Assembly (NCBI GenBank): GCA_020725555.1 | Contig: DYEU01000021.1 | Span: 1 to 64,000 of the forward strand | Source: Desulfatibacillum sp. | Lineage (GTDB): Bacteria > Desulfobacterota > Desulfobacteria > Desulfobacterales > SpSt-501 | DNA: 64,000 nucleotides | Direction: 5' to 3' | Part shown: one piece after another, positions 40,489-48,637 of the stretch | Numbering within the stretch: the stretch's first letter is position 1 | Layout of the letters: each line of letters begins with the position of its first letter | Program-made: the position numbers and the translations under genes | The notes under the pieces: model-generated | The model's input: only the letters and a program-made list of their open reading frames with translations | What the model was told of the DNA's origin: nothing | The model's database searches: none

Positions 40489-41047
40489 CGCACCCCTCCT
40501 TGCCGCCCCGGGCGAGGCGCCCGAGTTCCTCGCGCAGCCAGCGGGCGATCCCCTCGGCGAGGGCCGGGTCGGCCGGGTCGACCCCCTCCGCCGCGGTGCG
40601 CAGCTCGCGCGTGTCCAGGGCGATTTCCCGTTCCTCTATCCTGTGGCGGTAAACAAAGTCAACCGCGGGGTAGCCCGCGATCAGGGCGGCGATCGTCGCC
40701 GCGACGTCGCCTATCGGGGCGCGGTCGATGTGGCCGAGGCGGAAGACGGCGCTCACCTCGGTGCCCGCACCCGGGGCGCTCCGCACCTCGACGCCGCCGC
40801 CCGCCCGGCGCGCCGCGGCGGCGAGGAGCGAGAGGCCGAGCCCCACGCGGCGGGTCGTGCGTGTCGTGACGAAGGGGTCCTCGAGGCGCCGGAGCTTCTC
40901 CTCGGGGAGACCCGGGCCGTCGTCGGCGACGCGGATCGCCAGCCGGTCCGCGGCCGCCGACTCCTCGACGGTGATGGCGACGAGGCGCGCCCCGGCGGTG
41001 ACCGCGTTTTCGGCGAGATCGAGGATGTGGAGCGAAAGCTCGCGCAT
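40469..41047 (-). CDS. GHKL ATPase / histidine-kinase-like protein
   Basis: A 192-residue protein. The first 120 residues form an HATPase_c domain: N box LAENAVTAGA, G1 DDGPGLP and G2 GLGLSLLAAAA. No HisKA domain is present, so it is an isolated ATPase or anti-sigma-type module. The C-terminal 70 residues are an unassigned extension (YPAVDFVYRHR...). It belongs to the redox accessory operon next to the PHP and [2Fe-2S] genes. Confidence 0.85.
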   Translation of the reverse strand: MRELSLHILDLAENAVTAGARLVAITVEESAAADRLAIRVADDGPGLPEEKLRRLEDPFVTTRTTRRVGLGLSLLAAAARRAGGGVEVRSAPGAGTEVSAVFRLGHIDRAPIGDVAATIAALIAGYPAVDFVYRHRIEEREIALDTRELRTAAEGVDPADPALAEGIARWLREELGRLARGGKEGCDAQDDC

Positions 41048-41058
41048 GGGCCGGCTCC

Positions 41059-41799
41059 TCAGGACGGCAGGATGCCGCGTCCCGCCTCGCCCCGCAGGGC
41101 AAGGCGCAGCTCCCCGAGCGCGGGGGAGGCGAGCCGCAGCTGCGTCCGGGCCCGCCCGATTTCCGCGAGCCGGTGGGCGTCGGAGGCGGTGAGGCAGGGG
41201 AGGTCCCCGATTTCGGGGAACCGCGCCCGCGCCTCGCTCAAGGGGACCCTCCAGGAGACCTCGACCCCGTCGAAGGGGGGATCGGGCGGGATGAACCCCA
41301 GCTGGTTCAGGATGCCGTGGGCCTGGCGGTCGACGTGCGCGGCGATGCAGAGCCCCTCGAGGCCGTGGATGCGGCGGACGGTCTCGGCGAGCCCCCAGCG
41401 GGTCGCCCCGATCAGGAGCCGCGGGTTTTCGCCCTGCACCTCGTCGTGTTCGTCGGCGACGACCTGCCAGCCGAAGAGCTCGGGGCGGTTTTCGCCCGCA
41501 AGCCCTTCGTACACCCAGTCCTGCAAGGCAAGCGCGCGTTCGAGATCGGCAAACAGGGCGAGCACGTGGACCTCCTCCCGCGTGCAGACCTCAAGCCCGG
41601 CCAGGACCGCGATCCCCTCGCGCCGGCCCGCGCGCTGCAGCGCGGCCGCGTTTTCGCAGGAGTTGTGGTCGCAGACGGCGATCAGGCCGAGCCCGGCCTC
41701 GCGGGCGCGGCGGATGATCCGCAGCGGGCTCATCTCCCACTCCCCGCAGGGGGAGAGGCAGCTGTGGATGTGGAGATCGGCCTCGTAGGTCCGCAGCAC
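41059..41799 (-). CDS. PHP-domain phosphoesterase
   Basis: A 246-residue PHP protein. DLHIHSCLSPCG near the N terminus, AVCDHNSCENA, GLEVCTREEVHVLALF, HVDR and ASDAHRL provide the expected metal-binding His/Asp/Glu set. PHP proteins hydrolyse phosphoesters; the substrate here is unknown. Members with this layout recur beside DRTGG and hydrogenase-accessory genes. Confidence 0.9.
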   Translation of the reverse strand: MLRTYEADLHIHSCLSPCGEWEMSPLRIIRRAREAGLGLIAVCDHNSCENAAALQRAGRREGIAVLAGLEVCTREEVHVLALFADLERALALQDWVYEGLAGENRPELFGWQVVADEHDEVQGENPRLLIGATRWGLAETVRRIHGLEGLCIAAHVDRQAHGILNQLGFIPPDPPFDGVEVSWRVPLSEARARFPEIGDLPCLTASDAHRLAEIGRARTQLRLASPALGELRLALRGEAGRGILPS

Positions 41800-41820
41800 G
41801 GGGGGTGCCCGGCCGCCCGC

Positions 41821-42171
41821 TCAGGCGGCGCCCGTGCGGCCGACGCCCAGCTCCCAGAGGCGGCCGGCGAGCGTGAAGGCCGACGCGGGCGAGGTGAAGA
41901 GCGGGATCCCCTCCTCCTCGGCCCGGCGCACCGTGTCGGCGTCGGGCTCCCTGCCGCTCGTGATGACGATCCCGGCCATCTCGCGCAGCAGCGCCACGGC
42001 GACGATGTTGAGGTGGCCCTGAACGGTGAGCCAGAGGCAGCCGGGCGGCGCCTTGGCCATCACGTCGCTCAGGAGATCGCCGCAGTAGCCGCCGCGGACC
42101 TCGCGGTCGAGGCCCCTTGCGCCGGCGAGCGCCTTCCATCCCAGTGTTTCGCAGAGCTCGGCGACCTTCAT
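41821..42171 (-). CDS. DRTGG-domain protein (first copy)
   Basis: A 116-residue protein made almost entirely of a DRTGG domain: MKVAELCETLGWKALAG, GGYCGDLLSDVMAKAP and IVITSGREPDADTVRRAEEEGIPLFTS. This domain is found upstream of HPr-kinase-like and phosphotransacetylase domains and is thought to bind a ligand. The start at 42171 is chosen by family N terminus; it overlaps the hydrogenase-like gene by four bases. Confidence 0.88.
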   Translation of the reverse strand: MKVAELCETLGWKALAGARGLDREVRGGYCGDLLSDVMAKAPPGCLWLTVQGHLNIVAVALLREMAGIVITSGREPDADTVRRAEEEGIPLFTSPASAFTLAGRLWELGVGRTGAA

Positions 42172-43496
42172 CGCTTCCCCCCTCGGCGGTTGCGCGCCGC
42201 GCGCGGGCCGGGCGCAAGCCACACGCACTCCGAACGCTCCGCCAGGCCGCGCACGACATCCTCGGCGAAGGTCGGGCAGTCCGGGGCGCCGCAGGCGCCG
42301 CAGCCGTAGCCCGGCAGCTCCCCGAGCAGCCGCTCGATTTCGGCCGCCTGCTCGAGGCGGAGCGGCGGCTTGCGGTCGGCGAATCGCTCGGCGAGCGCGG
42401 TCGGGCTCTGCTCGGGCCGGAAGCGGCCCCGGTCGTAGAGCCGGAGGATGCTCTGCCGCGGGATCCGGCGGCCCAGCCCGTAGATGTGGATCATGCGGTG
42501 GATGTTGCTCTTGGCGAGGTACTTGTCGACGGCGTTCAGCGCCCCGCCCAGGCAGCCCTCGCGGCAGGTGCGCAGCTCGAAGTATTCGACGTCGCGGAAA
42601 AGGCCCATCTCGATCTTGCTCAGATAGGCGATCGTCTCCTGCATCCCGGAGACGGCCAGGGAAGCCTCGATGCGCATGGAGGCGATCTCGCCGCCCGACA
42701 TGGCGACCAGCGAGGCGTTGCCGGTGGTGCAGGTTTCGAACTCGAAGCCCTCGCGGCCGAAGGGCTCGGCCTCGGCGACGGCCTCCTCCACGGCCTGGCG
42801 CAGCGCGGGGTAGAGCTCGTTGATGCCGAGCGAGACCTCGGTCAGGGGGACGGGGAAGGGGCCGGGCGGCGTGCGGGAGGCCCCCATCGTCGGGCAGGGG
42901 TTGATGTAGTAGAGGACGACCGGCCGGCCGCGGGCGGCGGCCTGGGGCAGAAGCGTTTCGCGCACCTCGCGGGCCATGAGGGCGACCGGCCGGAGCACGG
43001 GCAGGACGTGGGCGAGCAGCTGCGGGAACTTGAAGGCGATCAGCCGCACCACGGCCGGGCAGACCGGGGAAATGAGCGGCCAGGGGGCCTCGGCCGCGGT
43101 GCGGTTGCGCCGGATGAACTCGGCGGCCGCGAACTGGAACATCTCGAGAAAGATGGAGCTGTCGACCGTGTGGTGGAAGCCGAGCCGCCTGAGCCCTTTC
43201 AGCACGTCGCGCGGCATGACGTTGGGAAACTGGGCGTAGAGGACGGGCGAGACCAGCGCGATCGCCGTGTGGCCCTCGCCCACGCCCGAAACGGGGTGCA
43301 CGGCCGGCGTGATCGCCCCCGCCGCGCAGGCGCCGATGCAGGCCCCGCAGCCGATGCAGCGGTCGACCAGGCAGAGGGATTTGCGGCCGCGGATGCGGAT
43401 CGCCTTGGTGGGGCAGACCTTGAGGCAGGCGGCGCAGCCCTGGCAGCGCTCGGCGTGGAAGCGCACGTAGGAGGTCTCGCGGGTGTTCGGGCTCAC
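42168..43496 (-). CDS. [FeFe]-hydrogenase-like iron-sulfur protein, H-cluster residues partly lost
   Basis: A 442-residue protein. Two [4Fe-4S] ferredoxin motifs (Cys18, 21, 24, 28 and Cys47, 50, 53, 57) precede an [FeFe]-hydrogenase H-domain and a C-terminal C-x2-C-x4-C-x16-C cluster motif (Cys399, 402, 407, 424). In the H domain the four [4Fe-4S] subcluster ligands are conserved in position: Cys146 (SPVCPA), Cys201 (NPCPT), Cys311 and Cys315 (TCREGC). The proton-relay Cys of TSCCP is Val145, and the Lys of PCxxKK is absent. A sensory or non-catalytic role is therefore likely. The GTG start at 43496 follows GGGGGAGG. Confidence 0.88.
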   Translation of the reverse strand: MSPNTRETSYVRFHAERCQGCAACLKVCPTKAIRIRGRKSLCLVDRCIGCGACIGACAAGAITPAVHPVSGVGEGHTAIALVSPVLYAQFPNVMPRDVLKGLRRLGFHHTVDSSIFLEMFQFAAAEFIRRNRTAAEAPWPLISPVCPAVVRLIAFKFPQLLAHVLPVLRPVALMAREVRETLLPQAAARGRPVVLYYINPCPTMGASRTPPGPFPVPLTEVSLGINELYPALRQAVEEAVAEAEPFGREGFEFETCTTGNASLVAMSGGEIASMRIEASLAVSGMQETIAYLSKIEMGLFRDVEYFELRTCREGCLGGALNAVDKYLAKSNIHRMIHIYGLGRRIPRQSILRLYDRGRFRPEQSPTALAERFADRKPPLRLEQAAEIERLLGELPGYGCGACGAPDCPTFAEDVVRGLAERSECVWLAPGPRAARNRRGGKR

Positions 43497-43936
43497 GGGG
43501 CGCCTCCCCCGGCGGCTTCGCGGCGGAAGACCATGAGCGCCCGCGTGCCGCGGCCGGGCGCGGACTCGAGGCGGAGCTCGTCGGCGTTGGCCTTCATGTT
43601 CGGAAGCCCCATCCCGGCCCCGAAGCCCATCTCGCGCGCGGTCTCGTCCGCCGTGGAATAGCCCGGCTGCATCGCCAGCTCGATGTCCGCGATGCCCGGG
43701 CCCGCGTCGCGGACCTCGAGCGTGACCCACTCGTCGGCGAGCGTCATCTCGAGTTCCCCGTCGCCGCCGTGGATCACCGCGTTCATCTCGGCCTCGTAGC
43801 TGCAGATCGCGATGCGGCGGATGAGGCCGGCATCGAGTCCCATCGCCTTGAGGAAGGCCTGGATCTGGATGGAGGCCTCGCCCGCGTGCAGGAAATCCCG
43901 GGCGCGGACGGGGTACCGTTTCGAGACCGAGGCCAT
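43493..43936 (-). CDS. Anti-sigma-factor-like GHKL ATPase (RsbW type)
   Basis: A 147-residue HATPase_c protein of the RsbW/SpoIIAB type. The N box is YEAEMNAVIHGG and the G boxes DAGPGIADIE and GAGMGLPNMK; the end (PGRGTRALMVFRR) is typical. It probably binds or phosphorylates a partner. No anti-anti-sigma factor or sigma factor is encoded nearby. It overlaps the hydrogenase-like gene by four bases. Confidence 0.88.
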   Translation of the reverse strand: MASVSKRYPVRARDFLHAGEASIQIQAFLKAMGLDAGLIRRIAICSYEAEMNAVIHGGDGELEMTLADEWVTLEVRDAGPGIADIELAMQPGYSTADETAREMGFGAGMGLPNMKANADELRLESAPGRGTRALMVFRREAAGGGAP

Positions 43937-43964
43937 GGTTCGCCGGGCGGGAAGGGCTGCGCCC

Positions 43965-44318
43965 CTACCGCCTGCCGTCCAGCCCGGTCATGCCGCGGGC
44001 GTGGAGCCGGCCGCAGCAGACGAAGAGCGACAAGGGGCTGGCGAAGACCGGAAGCCGCTCGGCCTTCGCCAGCGCGACCGTCTCGGGCGGCGGGGTCTTG
44101 CCGCGCACGAAGACGACGGCGGCGACCCCGGCGATCTTCGCCGTGCGGACGGTCTGGATGGAGGTGAGCCCGGTCAAGAGCAGGATGCCCTCGGTCGGCC
44201 GCGCCAGCACGTCGCTCATGAGGTCGCTTCCCGCGCAGCGGGTGATCTCCCGCTCGAGGCAGTCCTCTTTCGTGAGCGCCACGGCCTCGAGCTCGCGCAC
44301 GATCTCGGAGAGCTTCAT
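43965..44318 (-). CDS. DRTGG-domain protein (second copy)
   Basis: A 117-residue DRTGG-domain protein: MKLSEIVRELEAVALT, AGSDLMSDVLARPTEGILLLTGLTS and AAVVFVRGKTPPPETVALAKAERLPVFAS. It closely resembles the 48.6 kb copy. It is the first gene of the ten-gene minus-strand operon; the promoter lies about 97 bases upstream. Start ATG 44318 follows GGGAGAAGGGG. Confidence 0.88.
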   Translation of the reverse strand: MKLSEIVRELEAVALTKEDCLEREITRCAGSDLMSDVLARPTEGILLLTGLTSIQTVRTAKIAGVAAVVFVRGKTPPPETVALAKAERLPVFASPLSLFVCCGRLHARGMTGLDGRR

Positions 44319-44414
44319 GCCCCTTCTCCCGGCGGGGAAGGCAAGGCAGGCCACGGCCCGGGATGTCTTTCCCCCGGAAGACCCGCGGCGGGAGGAGCGA
44401 CGACCAATGGGATG

Positions 44415-44444
44415 CTTATAGAAGCCCGGCCGCGGGCCTGTCAA
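44415..44444 (-). promoter_or_regulatory. Promoter of the ten-gene redox accessory operon
   Basis: Minus strand TTGACA (44444-44439), 18-bp spacer, TATAAG (44420-44415). The -35 element overlaps the stop codon of the upstream amidohydrolase gene. Confidence 0.75.
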
Positions 44445-45784
44445 GCCGGCCCGGGGGCGGGCGGGGCAAGGAGCCGCCTCAGCCGCGCGGCGGCCTCCTC
44501 GACCCGGGCCGCGGCCGGCGCAGGGTCGAAAGAGAGGACGCGCCCGTTCTCCACGACGCGGCGTCCGCCCACGATCACCGTGCGGACGTCCGCCCCGCGC
44601 GCCGCGTAGACCACGGCCGAGACCGGGTCGTGGAGGGGGGTGAGGTGGGGGGCGCGTGTCTCGAGGAGGACGAGATCGGCCTGTTTTCCGGGTTCGATCG
44701 CGCCGATCTCGGCCCCCATGCCGATCGCCCGCGCCCCCTGGCGGGTCGCCAGCCGCAGGATCTCCGCGGCGGAGACGGCCGTGGGGTCGAGCCGCGCCGC
44801 CTTGTGGACCTTCGCTGCGAGGTCCATCGCGCCGAAGAGATCGAGGTCGTTGTTGCTGGCGCTGCCGTCGGTGCCGAGGCCCACGGGGATCCGCCGGGAG
44901 AGCATCTCCGGCAGGGGGGCGATCCCCGCGGCGAGCTTGAGGTTGCTTTCGGGGTTGTGGCTGACCGCGCTTCCCCGGCGGGCGAGGATCTCGAGGTCGC
45001 TTCCGTCCGCCCAGACGGCGTGGTGCAGGAGGCTTCTTTCGTCCAGGACGCCGGCGCGCTCGAGAAGGCCGATCGGCGTGAGGCCGTGGCGCGCCAGGCA
45101 TTCCTCCCGCTCGCGGTGGGTCTCCGCGGCGTGGGTCTGAAAGAGAAGGCCACGCGCCGCGCACAGGCGCTTGGCGCCGGCGAGCGTCTTTTCCGAGCAG
45201 GTGTAGGGGGCGTGGCAGAAGACCGAGGGCCGGACCCGCGGCGAGCGCCCCTCCCAGCGGTCGCAGAAGGCTTCGGCCGCGGCGAGGTTTTGCGAGGGGT
45301 CGGGGACCCCCGGCGCCGGGAAATCGATCACCCCCTGGCCGACGACCGCCCTCAGGCCCGAGGCGAGCACGGCCTCGGCCACGGCGTCGGCGTAAAAGTA
45401 GCCGTCGCAGCAGGTGGTCGTGCCGGAGAGGGCGAGCTCGGCCAGGGCCAGCAGCGCCGCGGCGTGCACGGTTTCGGGGTCGAGGATCAGGCGCTCGGCG
45501 GGGAAGATGAAGTCGTTCAGCCAGCGCTCGAGGGGGAGATCGTCGGCGAGACCCCGGAAGAGCGTCATCGGCAGGTGGGTGTGGGCGTTCACCAGCCCCG
45601 GGAGGAGAATCGCCCCCGCGGCGTCGATCCGTTCGGCCGCCTCCCGGGGCCGCTCCTTGCCCGGCCGGCCGAGGGCCAGGACCCGGCCGGCCTGAACGGC
45701 GACCCAGCCCCCCGGGATGACCTCCATCGCGGGGTTGCAGGTCAGCACCCAGGCGCCTTCGATGAGGAGATCGCAGGTTGTCAC
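44441..45784 (-). CDS. mtaD: MTA/SAH/5'-deoxyadenosine deaminase family amidohydrolase (first copy)
   Basis: A 447-residue metal-dependent amidohydrolase. GLVNAHTHLPM (His68, His70), the metal His in THAAETH, the proton-shuttle region and GTDGSASNNDLD are those of the MtaD/DadD family, which deaminate 5'-methylthioadenosine, S-adenosylhomocysteine or 5'-deoxyadenosine to the inosine form. It is a paralogue of the adjacent gene, translationally coupled by a four-base overlap, and lies downstream of a purine nucleoside phosphorylase. Which copy acts on which substrate is unknown. Confidence 0.88.
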   Translation of the reverse strand: MTTCDLLIEGAWVLTCNPAMEVIPGGWVAVQAGRVLALGRPGKERPREAAERIDAAGAILLPGLVNAHTHLPMTLFRGLADDLPLERWLNDFIFPAERLILDPETVHAAALLALAELALSGTTTCCDGYFYADAVAEAVLASGLRAVVGQGVIDFPAPGVPDPSQNLAAAEAFCDRWEGRSPRVRPSVFCHAPYTCSEKTLAGAKRLCAARGLLFQTHAAETHREREECLARHGLTPIGLLERAGVLDERSLLHHAVWADGSDLEILARRGSAVSHNPESNLKLAAGIAPLPEMLSRRIPVGLGTDGSASNNDLDLFGAMDLAAKVHKAARLDPTAVSAAEILRLATRQGARAIGMGAEIGAIEPGKQADLVLLETRAPHLTPLHDPVSAVVYAARGADVRTVIVGGRRVVENGRVLSFDPAPAAARVEEAAARLRRLLAPPAPGPA

Positions 45785-47124
45785 GGCGCCCCCCCGGCCC
45801 GCCCCCGCCGCGCGCCGCGGATCCCCACGGCCAGGCGCTCAACCGCGGCCATGGCCTCCTCCACGTCGAAGGTCTCGATGCGGCCGCCTTCCATGAGCAC
45901 GCGGCCCTCCACGACCGTGCAGGCGACGTCGCTTCCGCGCGCGGCGTAGACGAGCTGCGAGGCGGGTTGGTAGAGGGGCACGAGGTGGGGGCGGCGGGTG
46001 TCGACGACGATCAGGTCGGCCCGCTTGCCGGGCTCGAGGGTGCCGGTCAGCTCCCCCAGCCCGAGGGCGCGGGCGCCCTCGCGGGTGGCCATGCCCAGGA
46101 CCGTCTCGGCGTCCATCACCGCGGGGTCCAGCGCCGTCCCCTTGTGGATCTTGGCCACGGTGTCCATCTCGCGCAGGAGGTCGAGGTCGTTGTTGCTCGC
46201 CGCGCCGTCGGTCCCGATCCCGACGCAGAGCCCCGCGGCGAGCATCCGCGGCACGGGGGCGACCCCCGAGGCGAGCTTGAGGTTGCTCTCGGCGTTGTGG
46301 GCGATCTTGACCCCGGCGCGCGCCAGGCGCTCGATGTCGGCCTCGTCCACCCAGACGCAATGGCAGGCGAGCAGGCCCGGCCCCAGGACGCCCAGGCGCT
46401 CGAGATGCTCGACCGGGGAGGCGCCGTAGCGCTCCCGGATCGTCCCGATCTCGCCGCGGGTCTCGGCGAGATGGGTGACGAGCGGAACCCCGTGCCGGGC
46501 GGCGAGGCGGGCGGCGCGCACCAGGAGCCCCGGGGCGCAGAGGTAGGGGGAGTGCGGCTCGACGGCGACCGTGACCCGCGGGTGGCCGCGCCATTCATCG
46601 ATCAGCCGCTCGGTCACGGCGAAGCCGTTCTCGATCCCGCCGTAGTGCGGCGAGGGGAAATCGAAGAGCACCTCGCCCACGACGGCCCTGAGGCCCGCCT
46701 CGTGGGCGGCGCGGGCGACCGCGGCCTCGAAGAGGTACATGTCGCAGAAGGTCGTCGTCCCCGAGAGGATCATCTCCGCGCAGGCCAGCAGCGCCCCGCG
46801 GTAGACCTGCTCCTCGGTGAGGGCGGCCTCGGCGGGGAAGATGTGGTCGTTGAGCCAGCGCTCGAGGGGCAGATCGTCGGCGAGCCCCCGGAAGAGGGTC
46901 ATCGCGGCGTGGGTGTGGGCGTTCACCAGGCCGGGCAGGATGAGGCCCCCCCGGGCGTCGATGCGGCGGGCCGGGAGGTAGCGCGGCGCGAGCTCCCGGG
47001 TTTCGCCCACCTCGAGGATCCGGCCGCCGTGGACGGCGACCGCGCCGTCGGCGAAGCGGCGGCCGCGGTCGTCCAGGGTGAGGAGGGTCCCCCCGCCCAC
47101 AAGAAGGTCAATCGGCCGGGCCAT
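45781..47124 (-). CDS. mtaD: MTA/SAH/5'-deoxyadenosine deaminase family amidohydrolase (second copy)
   Basis: A 447-residue paralogue of the downstream gene with the same motifs: GLVNAHTHAAM (His70, His72), THLAET, CHCVWVDE and GTDGAASNNDLD. The two proteins align without large gaps, consistent with a tandem duplication followed by divergence. It overlaps the purine nucleoside phosphorylase gene by 17 bases. Confidence 0.88.
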   Translation of the reverse strand: MARPIDLLVGGGTLLTLDDRGRRFADGAVAVHGGRILEVGETRELAPRYLPARRIDARGGLILPGLVNAHTHAAMTLFRGLADDLPLERWLNDHIFPAEAALTEEQVYRGALLACAEMILSGTTTFCDMYLFEAAVARAAHEAGLRAVVGEVLFDFPSPHYGGIENGFAVTERLIDEWRGHPRVTVAVEPHSPYLCAPGLLVRAARLAARHGVPLVTHLAETRGEIGTIRERYGASPVEHLERLGVLGPGLLACHCVWVDEADIERLARAGVKIAHNAESNLKLASGVAPVPRMLAAGLCVGIGTDGAASNNDLDLLREMDTVAKIHKGTALDPAVMDAETVLGMATREGARALGLGELTGTLEPGKRADLIVVDTRRPHLVPLYQPASQLVYAARGSDVACTVVEGRVLMEGGRIETFDVEEAMAAVERLAVGIRGARRGRAGGAP

Positions 47125-47959
47125 CGTCCCTCAGCCGCCGGGCGAGCGCCGCAAGCAGCCGCAGGAGGCGCGGCTCGGCCTCCCTCGCCGCCGCGAGGAT
47201 CTCGGCCATCGTGGAGCGCCGCGGCCGGTCGGGGTCGTGCACGTTGGTGATGACCGAGACGCCGCAGAGCCGCATCCCGCCGTGCACGGCGGCGATCGCC
47301 TCCTGGACGGTGGAAAAGCCGACGGCGTCCGCGCCGATCGCCCGCAGCCAGCGCACCTCGGCCGGCGTCTCGAGCGCGGGCCCGCGCAGCCCGGCGTAGA
47401 CGCCCGGCCGCAGCTCGATCCCCGCCCGCCGGCCGCACTCCCGGGCAAGGCGGCCGAGCTCGGGGTCCCAGGCGAAGGCCATGTCCGGGAACCGGGGGCC
47501 CCAGGCCTCCTCGTTTGGCCCGACGAGGGGGTTTTCGCCCGTCAGGTTGATGTGGTCGGCGATCCCCAGAAGATCGCCCGGGGAGAGCGCCGGGTTCAGC
47601 CCCCCTGCGGCGTTGGTGAGGACGAGCCGCCGCACGCCGAGCTCCTGCAGCAGGCGCACGGGAAAGGCGACCTGCCGGGCGCTGTAGCCCTCGTAGAGGT
47701 GCAGGCGGCCCTGGAGCACGAAGACCGCGAGCCCGGCGAGCCTCCCCGCGGCGAGGCGTCCGGCATGCCCCTCGACCGTGGCGGGCGGGAGGTGGGGGAT
47801 CTCGCGGAAATCCGCGGCCTCGGCCCCTTCGAGCGCCGCGGCGATCCCGCCGAGGCCGGTTCCGGTGACGATCGCGGTGTCGGGCCGGATCGAAAACCGG
47901 CGCCGCACGGCTTCCGCCGCTTCGATCGCCTGCGCCCGGGTCGGCATCGCTGCGGTCAC
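47108..47959 (-). CDS. Purine nucleoside / methylthioinosine phosphorylase
   Basis: A 283-residue trimeric-type PNP. VTGTGLGGIA, the EGHAGRL phosphate site, LTNAAGGLNP and GVYAGLRGPALETPAEVRWLR with the base-binding Glu are conserved. The usual GMSTVPE reads GFSTVQE and ITN is followed by VHDPDR, changes at or near the ribose site that could favour 5'-modified nucleosides. With the two deaminases and MtnA it could convert methylthioinosine to methylthioribose 1-phosphate and hypoxanthine. First gene of its operon. Confidence 0.88.
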   Translation of the reverse strand: MTAAMPTRAQAIEAAEAVRRRFSIRPDTAIVTGTGLGGIAAALEGAEAADFREIPHLPPATVEGHAGRLAAGRLAGLAVFVLQGRLHLYEGYSARQVAFPVRLLQELGVRRLVLTNAAGGLNPALSPGDLLGIADHINLTGENPLVGPNEEAWGPRFPDMAFAWDPELGRLARECGRRAGIELRPGVYAGLRGPALETPAEVRWLRAIGADAVGFSTVQEAIAAVHGGMRLCGVSVITNVHDPDRPRRSTMAEILAAAREAEPRLLRLLAALARRLRDDGPAD

Positions 47960-47992
47960 TCCTTTCGTCTGCGGCCGGCGGATGGAGCACCA

Positions 47993-48022
47993 TCGTAGGC
48001 CCTCCCCCGGCCGGCCGTCAAG
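47993..48022 (-). promoter_or_regulatory. Promoter of the phosphorylase-deaminase operon
   Basis: Minus strand TTGACG (48022-48017), 18-bp spacer, TACGAT (47998-47993), 34 bases upstream of the phosphorylase start. Confidence 0.65.
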
Positions 48023-48051
48023 ACGGACCTCCGCGGACGGCCCTTTCCGTT

Positions 48052-48082
48052 TGACAATCCGCGGGGTCTGTGAAATAGGAAA
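48052..48082 (+). promoter_or_regulatory. Possible promoter of the hydC-DRTGG-hydB operon
   Basis: A perfect -35 TTGACA (48052-48057). The -10 is ambiguous: TAGGAA (48077-48082, spacer 19) or AAATAG (48074-48079, spacer 16). It is back to back with the phosphorylase promoter. Confidence 0.5.
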
Positions 48083-48123
48083 CCCTTCCGCGCTGCGGAA
48101 TTCCCGAAAGGAGACCTCCGCGC

Positions 48124-48618
48124 ATGGCCGGCCTGCCGCACCCCGAGCACCCCGACATCACCGCCGCAATGTGGGAGCAGATCGATGCCGTCATCGAGCG
48201 CCACCGGGGCGTCCCCGGCTCGGTGATCGCCGTTCTGCGCGAGTGCCAGCAGATCGTCGGCTACCTGCCCGTGGAGCTGATCGACGCCATCGCCGCCGGC
48301 CTGAACCTGCCGCGCAGCGACGTGTTCGGCGTGGCCTCGTTTTACTCGCTTTTTTCCCTCAAGCCCAAGGGGCGCAACCTGATCAAGGTCTGCATGGGGA
48401 CCGCCTGCTACGTGAAGGGCATCAAGGAAGTGATCACCCGCATCGAGGCCCATTTCCGGGTCGCGCCGGGGGGCACCTCGGCGGACCGGCGCTTTTCCCT
48501 CGAGGCCGTGCGCTGTTTAGGGGCCTGCGGGCTCGCCCCCGTCATGGTGGTGAACAGCGACACCTACGGGGACATGAAGGCCGACCGGGTGATCGAGGTG
48601 CTCGAGCCCTACAGCTGA
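48124..48618 (+). CDS. hydC: NuoE/HydC-like [2Fe-2S] subunit
   Basis: A 164-residue NuoE-family subunit. A helical N domain is followed by a thioredoxin-like [2Fe-2S] domain with ligands in CMGTAC and CLGAC. It passes electrons between the flavin subunit HydB and its partner enzyme. First gene of the plus-strand operon, followed by a DRTGG gene and hydB. The expected catalytic HydA is missing, so the partner could be a hydrogenase or formate dehydrogenase encoded elsewhere. Confidence 0.92.
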   Translation: MAGLPHPEHPDITAAMWEQIDAVIERHRGVPGSVIAVLRECQQIVGYLPVELIDAIAAGLNLPRSDVFGVASFYSLFSLKPKGRNLIKVCMGTACYVKGIKEVITRIEAHFRVAPGGTSADRRFSLEAVRCLGACGLAPVMVVNSDTYGDMKADRVIEVLEPYS

Positions 48619-48637
48619 TCCGGGCGGGCGAGGCGCG

